NCBI GenBank assembly: GCA_027186245.1
Contig: CP114487.1
Location: 1,116,001-1,180,000 of the forward strand
DNA: 64,000 nucleotides
DNA from: Coriaria nepalensis
Lineage: Eukaryota > Streptophyta > Magnoliopsida > Cucurbitales > Coriariaceae
Reading direction: 5' to 3'
Position 1 is the first letter of the stretch; every line of letters begins with the position of its first letter. The notes under the pieces are model-generated. The model was not told the origin of the DNA and ran no database searches. It was given only the letters and a program-made list of their open reading frames with translations. The translations under genes and the position numbers were made by a program. Positions 45,866 to 56,701 of the stretch are shown here, piece after piece.

Positions 45866-48241
45866 GAGAGAGAGGGGGAGAGGAGAGAGAAAGAGAGAGA
45901 GAGGGGAGAGAGAGAGAGAGAGGGAGAGAGAGAGAGAGAGAGGGGGAGAGGAGAGAGAAAGAGAGAGAGAGGGGAGAGAGAGAGAGAGAGGGGCCTTGGG
46001 TCTTGGAATTGGTTTTGTTTTATTGCTCGGCCCAAGTGCGTAGAGTGTATAAACGTTGAATTAAGGCCCATGGTTGATTTCGATGCATTCATTAAGGACC
46101 TTGTTTCTTAGATTATTTACTGGTATGGCACTGTGCATGTGAGGTGGGCAAGGGGCGGACAGGTGGAGAAGGTGCAGTAGCAGGAGTGGCTAAATGGTAA
46201 TAATTGCTTAAAATAGAGGGGTGTTCAGGTAGATTGGTAGATGTAAAAGGCCACCCGTGTGGTTATTATACGTGGTCGTGGGACTGCGGGAGGGTGCTAT
46301 CCTGTACGGGACGAACACCTGAGTGATTCTGAACCCGGGCCCACCCCCACCCGATCGATTATTGATCTGTCTCCCTCTCATCTCTGTGGCGTACGATTGG
46401 TCTATTAAATTTGGTGTGGAACCCAAAGTACTGGGATGGGGATTTTGAGGTTCTTACTGTTCAAGATATTGTTGCTGTAAATGAAGAAATTTGCAGAGTG
46501 CTCCAAAAAATCGAATTTTGAAAACAAATATACTGTGGGATGCAATATCCAATAACGTGTGTTGGGCCGAGTCAACCTGCATGAATATATTTTAAGAAAT
46601 TTGAATTTTTATTTTAAAATTAATTTATAATAAAAATAATAATTATTTTTTAAATATATATATTTTTAATATATTATGTAATATTATTAATACGTTTTCT
46701 TATGTATGCTATTATTTTAAATATATATGTGAAATTTTTTAATATTTAAGAATGAAATAAGTTAAACTCATTCAAGTTTTCAATATTAGCTTAATTGGTT
46801 CATGTATTTTAATTATTATAATTTCAATAATTTCTTCAAAATGGTTTTTAACATATATGTGAGCTAATTATTACTCATCGAAGGATATCATTAACACTAT
46901 GAATTGTATAATTATTATCGTGACTACAAGATTGAAAATATGCATTTAAAAGAGATCAACATTGCATGTAAAGTAATGACTTAGTTATAGCTTTTTATTT
47001 CTTATACTTTGAATACAAAAATTCTAGTTATAATGAGAATGACCTAAGAGATAGTTTTGAAACTTAGAGATAGTTTTGAAACTTATAGAATTCAATTTAT
47101 AATTGTAAATTTGTGATTGTTTCTAATTTTCATTTTCACATCTTATATCGTAGGTTACTGACCGATTTTCCTCATATTGTGGTTAGAAGAGGTTTTTCCG
47201 TGGGAAATTATTTTTTATATTAAAACATTTCGATTAATGTAAAATTTTATTTAGTCAAATAATATTTTTTTTATAGTTAATTCATAATTTTAATTATTAA
47301 TGATAATAGTTTTAAATTTATTAAATAATAAATATTAAAAATGATTAACAATATATAAATATGTATTATAATATTAATATTTTACTAATCAATTTAAAAT
47401 TATTTTCTTATTTAAAATTAATTTTTTTAGAAATAAGCTTTCGAGCCCAAAGATATAAATGAGCTTACGGACCGTAACATTACATTTATGATTAGTTACT
47501 ATATCTGTATCATATTCAACCCGTGTCGTACCGGCATGAATCGCCATCTCTAGAAGAAAGGGATGGAAAATAAAATTTTATCTAATTATTTATTATTTTA
47601 AAGTTAGAAAGAAAGAGAGGAAAATGAATTAAACATTTTAAAAAATATGTATTTTTATTTTATTTATTTTATTAAATATTTATTATTAAAAGATAAAATT
47701 ATAAATATATTAGGATATTATCTTCCACTCCTTTACAGATCATCCGAATAATATAAATAAATAAATAAATAATCTTTTAATAAACTTCTCTTTCCCGACC
47801 TCCCCTCCCACCAAACGTATTCCTACACCAAACATACTCCTACTGATACGTATACAATACATTGGCTGGCAGGAAGAAGTAAATTTGCCAACTTGGCTTC
47901 ATATAATATTCATTCGCACTCTATATTATATATGTAATTTGGTCCCGAAAAGCATACAATAAGCCATAAATTTATAAAACATATCAACGCCTCATAGTTG
48001 AAGCCAAACACGATTTTTACTCAAATCGAAAAATCCATACGTGACTTGTGAACAAAAATCCCAAAATCTGGTATTCGTTAAGTACAAGCCACTCACGCTT
48101 TAGTGAGAATATGACCATACACGTGTACGAACCACAGCAGGAAGTAATCTCTATTCATACAAACAGTACAGCTTTATAAATCGAACTGGTTAAATTCTTG
48201 CAGCGAAGCTAATCAGTGATCAAGAAGAGCGAAGCAGCAGT
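45579..48241. other. Intergenic; divergent promoters of EPFL and first ARD gene
   Basis: Contains the EPFL leader, a complex GA minisatellite (45806-45993) and a long AT-rich part (46560-47760). The TATA box of the ARD gene may be CTTTATAAATC at about 48172-48181. No further coding signal. Confidence 0.55.
45806..45993. repeat. GA-rich minisatellite upstream of the EPFL gene
   Basis: About 190 bp of GA/GGGA repeats starting 230 bp upstream of the EPFL ATG. Within it a segment of about 68 bp containing AGGGGGAGAGGAGAGAGAAA occurs twice (from 45873 and 45941). BASIC PENTACYSTEINE factors bind GA repeats in plants, so a regulatory role is possible. Confidence 0.9.
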
Positions 48242-48883
48242 ATGCTCATCCAGGTGAGTGAATTCATCCCCACTTCTATACAAATAATCCGGTGTTCTTA
48301 TACAAACGTTGAATTATATGGCTGTGAGCAGGCGTGGTTCATGAACGATAGCAATGAAGATCAAAGACTCCCTCATCATCTTGACCCAAAAGAGTTCGTC
48401 TCCATGGACGAGTTAGCCGAATTGGGTGTGCTTTACTGGAACTTGAACCCAGAAATCTACCAGACCGATGACGAGCTGCGTAATATTAGACAGATCAGAG
48501 GATACAACTACATGGATATACTAGACGTTTGTCCAGAGAAGCTGAAGAATTATGAAGAGAAGTTGAAGGACTTTTACACAGAACATATTCATGACAAGGA
48601 GGAGATACGCTACTGCTTACAGGGAAGCGGGTACTTCGAGGTGCGGGGCAAGGATGACCGTTGGATTCGAATCTGGATCAAGGCTGGTGATCTTATCATC
48701 TTGCCTGCCGGCATCTACCATCGCTTCACTCTCGATGACAGTAACTATGCTAAGTTGATGAGGCTGTTTCAGGGAGAGCCTGTGTGGACCCCATACAATC
48801 GCCCTCAGGATGATCATCCTGCCAGGAAAGAGTACATCAACAATTTTGCTCATAATCTGGGCCTGCCTCTCCACGGCCACTAA
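48242..48883 (+). CDS. ARD: Acireductone dioxygenase, intron-poor tandem copy
   Basis: Coding exons 48242-48253 and 48332-48883, 187 aa. ARD oxidises the acireductone of the methionine salvage (Yang) cycle to the 2-keto-4-methylthiobutyrate precursor of methionine, using Fe2+ in a cupin fold. Seen: [20 protein letters not shown], the metal site EHIHDKEEIRYC (two His and Glu), the fourth ligand in [10 protein letters not shown], and EPVWTPYNRP. The 78-nt intron has a GTGAGT donor and GAGCAG acceptor, divides by three and contains no stop, so unspliced mRNA would add 26 residues and still be open. The other family introns are absent. The sequence is more diverged than the second copy. Cytosol and nucleus are likely. 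Confidence 0.88.
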   Translation: MLIQVSEFIPTSIQIIRCSYTNVELYGCEQAWFMNDSNEDQRLPHHLDPKEFVSMDELAELGVLYWNLNPEIYQTDDELRNIRQIRGYNYMDILDVCPEKLKNYEEKLKDFYTEHIHDKEEIRYCLQGSGYFEVRGKDDRWIRIWIKAGDLIILPAGIYHRFTLDDSNYAKLMRLFQGEPVWTPYNRPQDDHPARKEYINNFAHNLGLPLHGH

Positions 48884-49392
48884 GGCACTAATACTCATCT
48901 AATGGGCCTGTTTGTATATTTTTATACTTGTATCGCAATTTATAATACAAATGATTGGGCCCAACCTTATCGTGTCATTGATTTGCGTCACGGGCTGCAG
49001 AACCTTGTTTTTTAATTTAACCGCTTAGTATGATAATTGGTATAATATTTAATCGCATCAGATTCTATAGGGATTGGGCTTGGTATTGGACTTGGGCCTA
49101 AGTCTTGTGTAAAGTCTTAAAAACGTAAGCGAATATGACAGCCCAGGAGGTCTGAAACCTCTATGGGTCATCATCAATGACGAAAAATACAGCCCACAAG
49201 CTTAGTCGTAAAGCCACTTACATACGATTCAATTAATTTGGACAAGCACAATAATGAAATTACTTGGAAAGAGCGAGGATAATTCTGAGTTTTCTTCTTC
49301 ATTAATATCTACCAAAATAAAAAACGATACTCGTTTCTGTTGCTTTCTGTGTAGACTCGAGGCGTTTTCCAGCGGGCAGAGCATTGCGAACG
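48884..49392. other. Spacer between the two ARD genes
   Basis: 3' UTR of the first ARD gene and promoter of the second. No other coding signal. Confidence 0.5.
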
Positions 49393-51096
49393 ATGGGTAT
49401 ATCCGACAAGGTAACGGACGCCTTCAACCCTTTCCGTTAATCATTTCTTCCTCCCTAATATTTTCCTATCATCGTTACTCTATAATCTTTTTCTTTTGAT
49501 CATCCGCGACTGGTTACTGTTTGGTGCCTTCTAATATGTCGATTTTGCGTAAAGAGCTAGAAATTCTGTACTTAGGGGGGGGGGGGGGTAAAACTGAAAA
49601 GTTGAGATATTTTCTGAGAAATTGCTGATACAAACAAATTGTTCATGCTTATGATGTTTTTTTTTTTTTAAATCTTTTTTGGCAAGTTTTGGTACAAATT
49701 TAACTCTTATACGTAAAAATTTGTTTGTATGATCACAACTCTTCATCGTCTCTAGATATTCGATGGTAAGCGACAAATCTGAGTACAGATGAAGCAGGAT
49801 GAAATTCTGAATGTTCATTCTATTTGTATGTATATGGTTGACAAACTTGTGGTTTCCACAGGATCCTAGGGAGGAGGTACTTCAGGCATGGTACATGGAT
49901 GACAGTAATGAGGACCAGAGGCTTCCCCATCACAGGGAACCCAAGGAGTTTGTTTCCTTGGAACAACTTGCTGGTGGGTCTGGTTGGAAACAAGTAACTG
50001 TAATGAAATTGTATTACTTTCGTTGGCTCTCTTGACTTGTTTAATCATTCTTGCTCTAAACTTCCAGAGCTTGGAGTACTGAGCTGGAGACTGGATGCTG
50101 ATAACTATGAAACGGATGAGGAGTTGAAGAAGATCCGTCAAGAACGTGGTTACTCCTACATGGTTTGGCCCTTGATTTTACAAGTCTTACTCTTATGTAT
50201 TTCCGTTTTCCACTTTATTGTGTCAATGCCTGTTTATTGGGGAAATACATGTACATGTAATTAAGGAGTAGAATATCCTTAGAATGTTATATATTGCTGA
50301 TTCTAATAATGAAATGAGAATCCTGTTACTTAAAGAAGACTTGCTCTTCTGTCTATGAAATTGTAAGTATTACACTCTACTATCTGATTTTGATGAGTGA
50401 TCTTATCTTCAGGACTTCTGTGAAGTTTGTCCAGAAAAGTTGCCAAATTATGAAGAGAAGATAAAACACTTTTTCGAGGAACACCTTCACACTGATGAGG
50501 AGATTCGCTATGCTGTGGCGGGAAGTGGTAGGACTAGTCTTTGTTATCGTTATTTCTGATCTTCAAGGAATCACCAATATATAGTTTTTCTTTTCTGAAA
50601 TCTTTTTCTTATCTCTGCGGAAGGTTACTTTGATGTGAGGGATCGTAACGACAAGTGGATACGCGTGTGGGTAAAGAAAGGGGGGATGATTGTTTTGCCT
50701 GCTGGGATTTACCACCGCTTTACACTGGATACAAACAATTACATCAAGGTAGAGTTCATTCACTGATTGTATAAATGTCAGTTTCATGGTAGGAGTAACG
50801 GATGCTGAAGAACTCGACGAGTTCACCTCATTTTATGTTTGCGTCGTTTCTTGTTTATGCAGGCTATGCGACTTTTTGTTGGTGACCCTGTTTGGACTCC
50901 GTTCAATCGTCCTCATGATCATCTTCCAGCTAGGTATGGTTATGCCATTTCAATCTGGTACTTATTTCGTCTGTTGGTATGCAAAAAATAGGATTCTCAA
51001 CTCTGATATGGTACTTGTTTTCGATGAAGGAACGAATATCTTAAAACCTTTGTGGATAAGGAAGCTCGGAATGAAGCTGTTGATACCGCTGCATAA
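49393..51096 (+). CDS. ARD: Acireductone dioxygenase, standard intron-rich copy
   Basis: Seven coding exons: 49393-49410, 49862-49973, 50068-50162, 50413-50527, 50624-50748, 50863-50933, 51030-51096, giving 200 aa. Same enzyme as the upstream gene. Seen: [40 protein letters not shown], metal ligands in [46 protein letters not shown] and [18 protein letters not shown]. All conserved residues are present. A G14 run lies in intron 1 at 49575-49588. The tandem pair corresponds to ARD genes around At4g14710/At4g14716, which are missing from the chromosome 3 partner segment. Confidence 0.95.
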
Positions 51097-52317
51097 AACA
51101 CCCTCTTGTGGCTTGCTGGATCTATAACCACTATATACTTGCCTGTCTGTGTACTCTGTAGAATATACTACCCAAACTTATCTGCGATAAATGTTACCGT
51201 ACTGTATGCTCTGTAATAATGTCATGAAATCATACATTATTAGATTTGGAAATTTTTATCTTGAATACAAATTTACAATATGTTATGATAAAATAAACAA
51301 GAAATTAAAAAAACTGTAACATCGTGCACAAAAAGCGGATACACGATGATACCATTATTGATTATCGAGAAAACCATCTCATTTTTATATTATGATCATC
51401 ATTTTATGCTACTGGATGACAACATGGGTAGGTGTCGTGTCCTTTTCTGATTGGTTCTCGTGACTCCTCTCTTATTTGTGTTTAATGTATAAATTAATAA
51501 CAAACAATGCGACAGACATGTAGATGGTCTGTATTGTGATATCCACGTGTGCTTCAGGTATTGGATATGCTGTGAACTGAGATAGCCAATGACATATCGA
51601 CACGCTCACTCTAACCAGAGAGAGAAAGAGGACGATTAGAATAAAGCCAAGTTGGCAATCAAAACCGCTAATAACTTTTCCCAGGGTGACGAATCAGATT
51701 TAGATCATCCAACGATTCCTATTTGATAATCTGACACGTGGAACTCTCAAATGACGTCGTTCACGTACCAGCTTACTAGCTTTCAAGGTTACGCTATTAT
51801 TACACAGAGCTACAGCTTAAAGTGATCCGTCACCAGTCACCAGTCGCCTTCTTGTCTTCGTCCATCATCTTCAACACTCAATACTTTGTTGACCCAGATT
51901 CCAACCATACTGTAAAAAATATTAAAATAATATTATATTCTTCCTCTCGAGAATACTCTATTCAGGAGTACCAATAAATGAGTGACGTGTCACTGGCTTC
52001 CCCCAAGAAGAAAGATGAAAGTAGTCCAGAGAATCCAAATGGATGATCGAAAATATCTAAATGCCATTCTTCCTAGATCGGGAGAGAGGGAAAATATCAA
52101 CCAGCTCTTTTGCCACCTGTCATCCTTTTTAACAAGTGCCACCTAATCACGCCTGCTTAAAAAAAGAAAAGAAAAAGAGGAGACCCAAAAAAAAAAGAAA
52201 AGAAAAGAAAAGAAGAAACATCCACCACCATTTTTATATATACGATTTCTTAAACGCCTCTTAATTCATATGTCTGTCCTTCCTAGTTTGTGGTTTTCTC
52301 TCCCCTTTCTAATGCTC
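51097..52317. other. Promoter region of the heat shock factor gene
   Basis: Contains a G-box/ABRE at 51735-51740, a TGACGTC element near 51753, a purine tract at 52156-52216, and the leader. Putative TATA (TTTTTATATATAC) at about 52231-52243. No other gene. Confidence 0.55.
51735..51740. promoter_or_regulatory. G-box / ABRE upstream of the HSF gene
   Basis: The core CACGTG in GACACGTGGA lies 578 bp upstream of the HSF ATG, with TGACGTC nearby. Arabidopsis HSFA6B is induced by abscisic acid through AREB factors that bind this core. Function here is inferred. Confidence 0.5.
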
Positions 52318-53894
52318 ATGAATCATCAAGTCCGAGTCAAGGAAGAGTTTCCGGAAGCGGTTTCGATCTATTCCGGTCAGGGAGTACCGGCGCCGTCGAT
52401 GGATTCGGCGGCTCCTCCTCGACCGAAGGAAGGACTCCATGAAGTGGGTCCACCTCCATTTCTAACAAAGACTTATGAGCTCGTGGAAGATCCAACTACT
52501 AACGATGTAGTTTCGTGGAGCAACGGGAATAATAGTTTTGTCGTATTGGATTCTCAAGCCTTTGCCCTGACGCTTCTGCCAAGATATTTCAAGCACAACA
52601 ATTTTTCCAGCTTTGTCCGACAGCTGAATACCTATGTGAGTTGTAGTATTGTTTTGTTGATCCGAATGTTTGACCTTTTTCGTTTGACTGCAAATTCAGT
52701 TATCAGTTAGTGGGTTAATTACTTCTTATGGAAATTTGCTTGTTTAATTGCTTGATTAGGAAAGTGGATAAATCTAAATATTAAAATATTAAGTCAGTAG
52801 ACTGCCCTTTCCTTGGTTCCTTTCTTGTTATATTCATTCTTCTATTAGTTTAATCGGTTGCTGAATATGGGTACTAACTAATAAACGGCCGGAGAATATG
52901 AGAAAGTGGACATTTTGCTCGTCGAAAAAGTTGTAGTAAATTTTAGTGCTTTGCTTATCCTAGAACAGACAGGCTAACAGCGACGTATTGAGTGTGTTCT
53001 TAATGTGCTAAGTTTTGTTGGTAGATATTGAAGGTGTTCTTGAATCTTTAGGGTTGTTTTGAGTTGAGTTTGATCAATGACCAGAAAGGAAATATTGAAA
53101 TTTGATTTCTATAGGGATTTAGAAAGGTTGATCCAGATAAATGGGAGTTTGCCAATGAAGAGTTTCTTAGAGGCCAAAAGCATCTCTTAAAGCACATCAG
53201 GAGGAGGAAGGCTCTTCAGGTACCATTGTCTTCACAAAATCGAGAAGCTCAGGACCCTTGTGTCGAAATCGGACGGTTTGGTTTTGAGGGAGAGATTGAT
53301 GGGTTACGTCGGGACAAGCAAGTCCTTATGGTAGAATTGGTAAAGCTTAGACAGCAACAGCAGAATACTCGAACTCATCTTCAGGCAGTGGAAAGTAGAC
53401 TTAAAGCGACGGAGACAAGACAGAGACAGATGATGAGTTTCTTGGCCAGAGCAATGCAGAATCCAAACTTTGTGGAGCAATTAGTGCAACACAAGGACAA
53501 GAGTAAACAACTTGAAGAAACTATTTCCTACAAAAGGATGAAGCTTATAGATCAGGGCCCAAGTAATATTATTGAGATATTGGATCATGAGCTACCTCAA
53601 TCAGATCAAGGAGGCTTTTGTAAGTACCCGGATGATGAAGTAACTGATATAGATAAATTAGAGGAGGAATGCCATAAAATTGGCAATAATGATATGAAAG
53701 ATGTAAACGAGGGGTTGTGGGATGACTTTCTGAATCAGGGTGTTAACGAAGACGAATTCGGTTTCGGTTCGGTCCGTGGAGAGGAAGAACAAGATGTAGA
53801 TTTAGGTGTAGATGTAGATGCGGATGTAGATGTAGATGTAGATATAGATTTGTTGGTTGAAGACCTTGGATTCTTGGGTTCCAGTCCTAAGTAA
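52318..53894 (+). CDS. HSFA6B: Class A heat shock transcription factor, HSFA6B-like
   Basis: Two coding exons: 52318-52635 and 53115-53894, 365 aa. The intron lies at the invariant HSF position inside the DNA-binding domain ([19 protein letters not shown]). DNA-binding domain about residues 44-138 ([20 protein letters not shown]); HR-A/B leucine-zipper oligomerisation domain about 165-225 ([20 protein letters not shown]) with the class A insert; basic KRMKL nuclear signal; AHA activation motif [10 protein letters not shown] near the C-terminus. An upstream in-frame ATG at 52270 would add a hydrophobic 16-residue start, which I consider less likely. The C-terminus has a DVDV repeat. By family the protein activates heat and ABA or drought genes in the nucleus. 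Position matches At3g22830. Confidence 0.93.
53795..53850 (+). repeat. Hexanucleotide repeat (GATGTA)n in HSF coding sequence
   Basis: Repeated GATGTA units encode [16 protein letters not shown] just before the C-terminus. The length can vary in 6-bp steps without changing frame. Confidence 0.85.
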
Positions 53895-54719
53895 GGGAAT
53901 TGAAATCGAACCTGTTTCCGAATTTCTTCTCTCTCTTTTGCATGATTCTATAATCCCATGCTTACAGTTTCGGCTGTTAATCTCTAAGAGAGTGACGATG
54001 GCCATTATGCTAGGCCCAAACTCTCCATGCGTTGAATTTGCACTTCTTGTTGAATTTTCCACGACTTTGTTGTTGCTGCAACAATCCTTTCTGTCTATCT
54101 TTATCCTTTTGTTGAATGGTAAGTAAAGGGTTTGGTTCTTTTCTCAATGCATAGTGTCTGGTAAGTTGGCATATGCGGTTGGAAACTCAACGGTATGATT
54201 GTTTGTGGTGGTGGGCTTTCCAATTGATAAAAAGCCCAGTAAAGTGCCGAAGCAAAATGGGTCCAGCATAATCCCATATTTTCCACATTTATGTGTTTGG
54301 CCCATACCCAATTTGTCGAATTAAAAAACGTAGCTTTACAGGACAAACAAGGTGATTAACCATAATGAAAGTAGGAATAATTTAATGGAACCTATGGGCT
54401 ATGACCCATCCCAAAGTCAATAGCGATCAAGTCTACGATGGTGCACATTGATTTGGTAGCACGTCAACCACGGCGATGTATAATTTAGAGGTTCATTCAT
54501 AATTTATTATATATATAGAGATGTTTTTTATAATGAAAAAGTTTTGATTCGTGAATTGTAATATAAATATGTCGAATAATTATACTTAATATTTTATAGA
54601 ATAATTAATATGATAAATAAAAACAAATTTAAGCCATAAATATCTTAAACTATCTAAGAATTAAAACTAAACGCAATTACTTTCATTCAAAAAAATATTA
54701 AGAGAAGAAGTCCTTGACC
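53895..54719. other. 3' UTR of HSF gene and AT-rich spacer
   Basis: The transcript end is probably near 54120-54150. An AT-rich stretch follows to the LINE remnant. No gene. Confidence 0.5.
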
Positions 54720-56160
54720 GAAGCATAGAGAGAGCGATCGATCGTCGAGAAATTATTCCATATTATAGCAAGAGAGGAGGGTGTATGGTGGTTTCTCATC
54801 TTATGTTTGCGGATGATACTTTGGTTTTGTCCCCTCTTAACAGCTTACGTGGTTTGATGTGCACTTTAAATGCTTATGAACAAGCTTTGGGGCAATGTAT
54901 TAATTTGATATATCGTTTGACTTCCTTTTTCAAGAGGATCTTTTCATTTCATCGTATGGCCATGTGGGGGTGGCAGCTTATGAGGGCCTCATTGCGAAAA
55001 TTTTATTCTAAAGTGGATGGTTGGAAATCGTCGATTCTCTCGAGTGGTGGCAAGCTCGTGCTTATTAAACATGTTTTGGCTTCTATTCATGTTTATCTCT
55101 TGTCCAATTTGAATGTCCCTATCTTGGTTCTTTTTAGAGTCGAGAAAATCATGGCTGGCTTTTTCTGAGGTCATTGGGTTGCTTGGGATACTCTTCGCCA
55201 AGAAATCAAGGGGGGTCTTGGGCTGCGCAAGCTAAGGGACATCAAACTGGTTTTCACTTGGAAGAAAGTTTGGAGTGTGTTACATATGAATTCCTCGCGG
55301 GCTCGTTTTTTGAAGGCTAGTTACATGCAAAATCGCCATATTCACACGTGGCATACTCCTCAATCGTCCACCGAAGCTTGGACGGAGATCGTTTCCTCCA
55401 TTCCCCCTTTTCTCGAGCATCGTAGATGGAATGTAGGTTATGGGCTGAGTTCTTCCTTTTGGAATGAAGATTGGGGGTTGGGAAAATTGTCGGTGGTAAT
55501 TGATAGAGATTGTGAGGACATCTCTGTAAAGGTAGCGGTGGAGACTAAAGTGTGGAGTGAGATGGATATTGAGGAAGAGGTGAAAACCATGATTGAGAGC
55601 AATATTCCTACGTTGTAGTCGCATGATGATATCATTATTTGGGTTCCAAATAAATATGGGCTATTTAATGTCAAAATAGCTTGGGCGGCTATTTCTCACG
55701 TGGAACCGGTCAACGGTTTATTTTCTTATGTTTGGAAACTTAAGTGTCCACTTAGGCTTCGTATTTTTGGTTGGCGTATTCTTCATAATTCAGTGGTTGT
55801 GAATACTACTAACCTTTTCACATTCAAAGTCGCCCTCCCCTTCAGCGTGTTCGTGTTGTTCGAGCAGACATCAAGAAGATTTCACAACACTTATTTATCG
55901 ACAGGGAAGTTGCTATAGAGCCATGTAATCTTTCTTATGTTCAGCAACCACTCTTTCATCGTCTTCATCTGTGATGGCGGACCTTCAATGGTACAAGCCA
56001 GTTACTTACCATCCTGCGTATGATTCATATTCTGATTTGTTGGGAGATCTGGTTGAGTAGAAACGATTATGTGCATAATGGGGTTCAGATGTCTTATAGA
56101 AGTATTATCTCGAAGGTGATGCTTTGGATAAGTTCCCTGAACTCGGTAATACTAAGTGGG
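54720..56160 (+). mobile_element. Decayed LINE (non-LTR retrotransposon) remnant, 3' part of ORF2
   Basis: In plus-strand pieces one reads the end of a reverse transcriptase (VSHLMFADDTLVLS, catalytic FADD; LNAYEQALGQCINL; SSGGKLVLIKHVLASIHVYL), then GGLGLRKLRDI, FWNEDWGLGK and the zinc-binding RVT domain (VWKLKCPLRLRIFGWRILHN). RNase-H-like scraps (CWEIWLSRNDYVHNG) appear near 56030-56080. Stops and frame changes at 55166, 55618 and 55860-55920 show it is dead. No 5' part, poly(A) tail or target-site duplication could be defined. Confidence 0.85.
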
Positions 56161-56701
56161 CATACGTTATCTTTTACAGAATAGTCCCTTTTAACTAAGT
56201 TGAGTTGCAGACCTCAACACAAACGATATCGTTCTCATACTCTGAATAGTCACGACGACGCATCTTAAGCCAAAAAGGGTACCGTATTTAATTCTAAAGT
56301 CAGGCAAAAAAGGGCATATATATTATATATACGTATGTATGAGTATCTAGATATAACTATAAGGGTATTTACGTAAATACTCAATGACGCATCGTCTTGT
56401 CGTCCCAATCCAAGAGACCATCATTCAAAGCCTTCTTCTGTAAGCTCCTTTCCCTCTCGCTCTCAGTCTTCTCTACTCGTTCTGTGATTCACGACCAAGC
56501 TCAACAGTTTCGATCTCGCCATATCTGTACCTCGCTGGATTCAATTCTCTCTCCGTAATGCAATTTACGTGAATCAACTACGGCTTTGGGATCACCTGCC
56601 ACCGACTGCGAATAGCGTCGACTCAGTAGAGAGAGAGAGAGAGAGAGGCGTGTCAAGCATCTCAAGACTAATTAGGGTTCATTTGGCTTCGTCTTGTTCC
56701 A
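56161..56701. other. Promoter and leader of the hyccin gene
   Basis: A short AT-rich part with TATA runs (56318-56340), then a pyrimidine-rich leader from about 56400 and a GA tract at 56630-56647 shortly before the ATG. An upstream ATG at 56558 opens a short frame (to 56778) overlapping the start, so upstream-ORF control is possible. Confidence 0.5.

Noticed and set aside
45671..46111. Long RE/GER-repeat open frame (and its antisense SLSLSP frame)
   Set aside because: Produced by the GA minisatellite; low complexity, not a gene.
52270..52317. Upstream in-frame Met for the HSF
   Set aside because: It would add a hydrophobic [16 protein letters not shown] start unknown in HSFs. The Met at 52318 fits family N-termini better, though this cannot be settled without a transcript.
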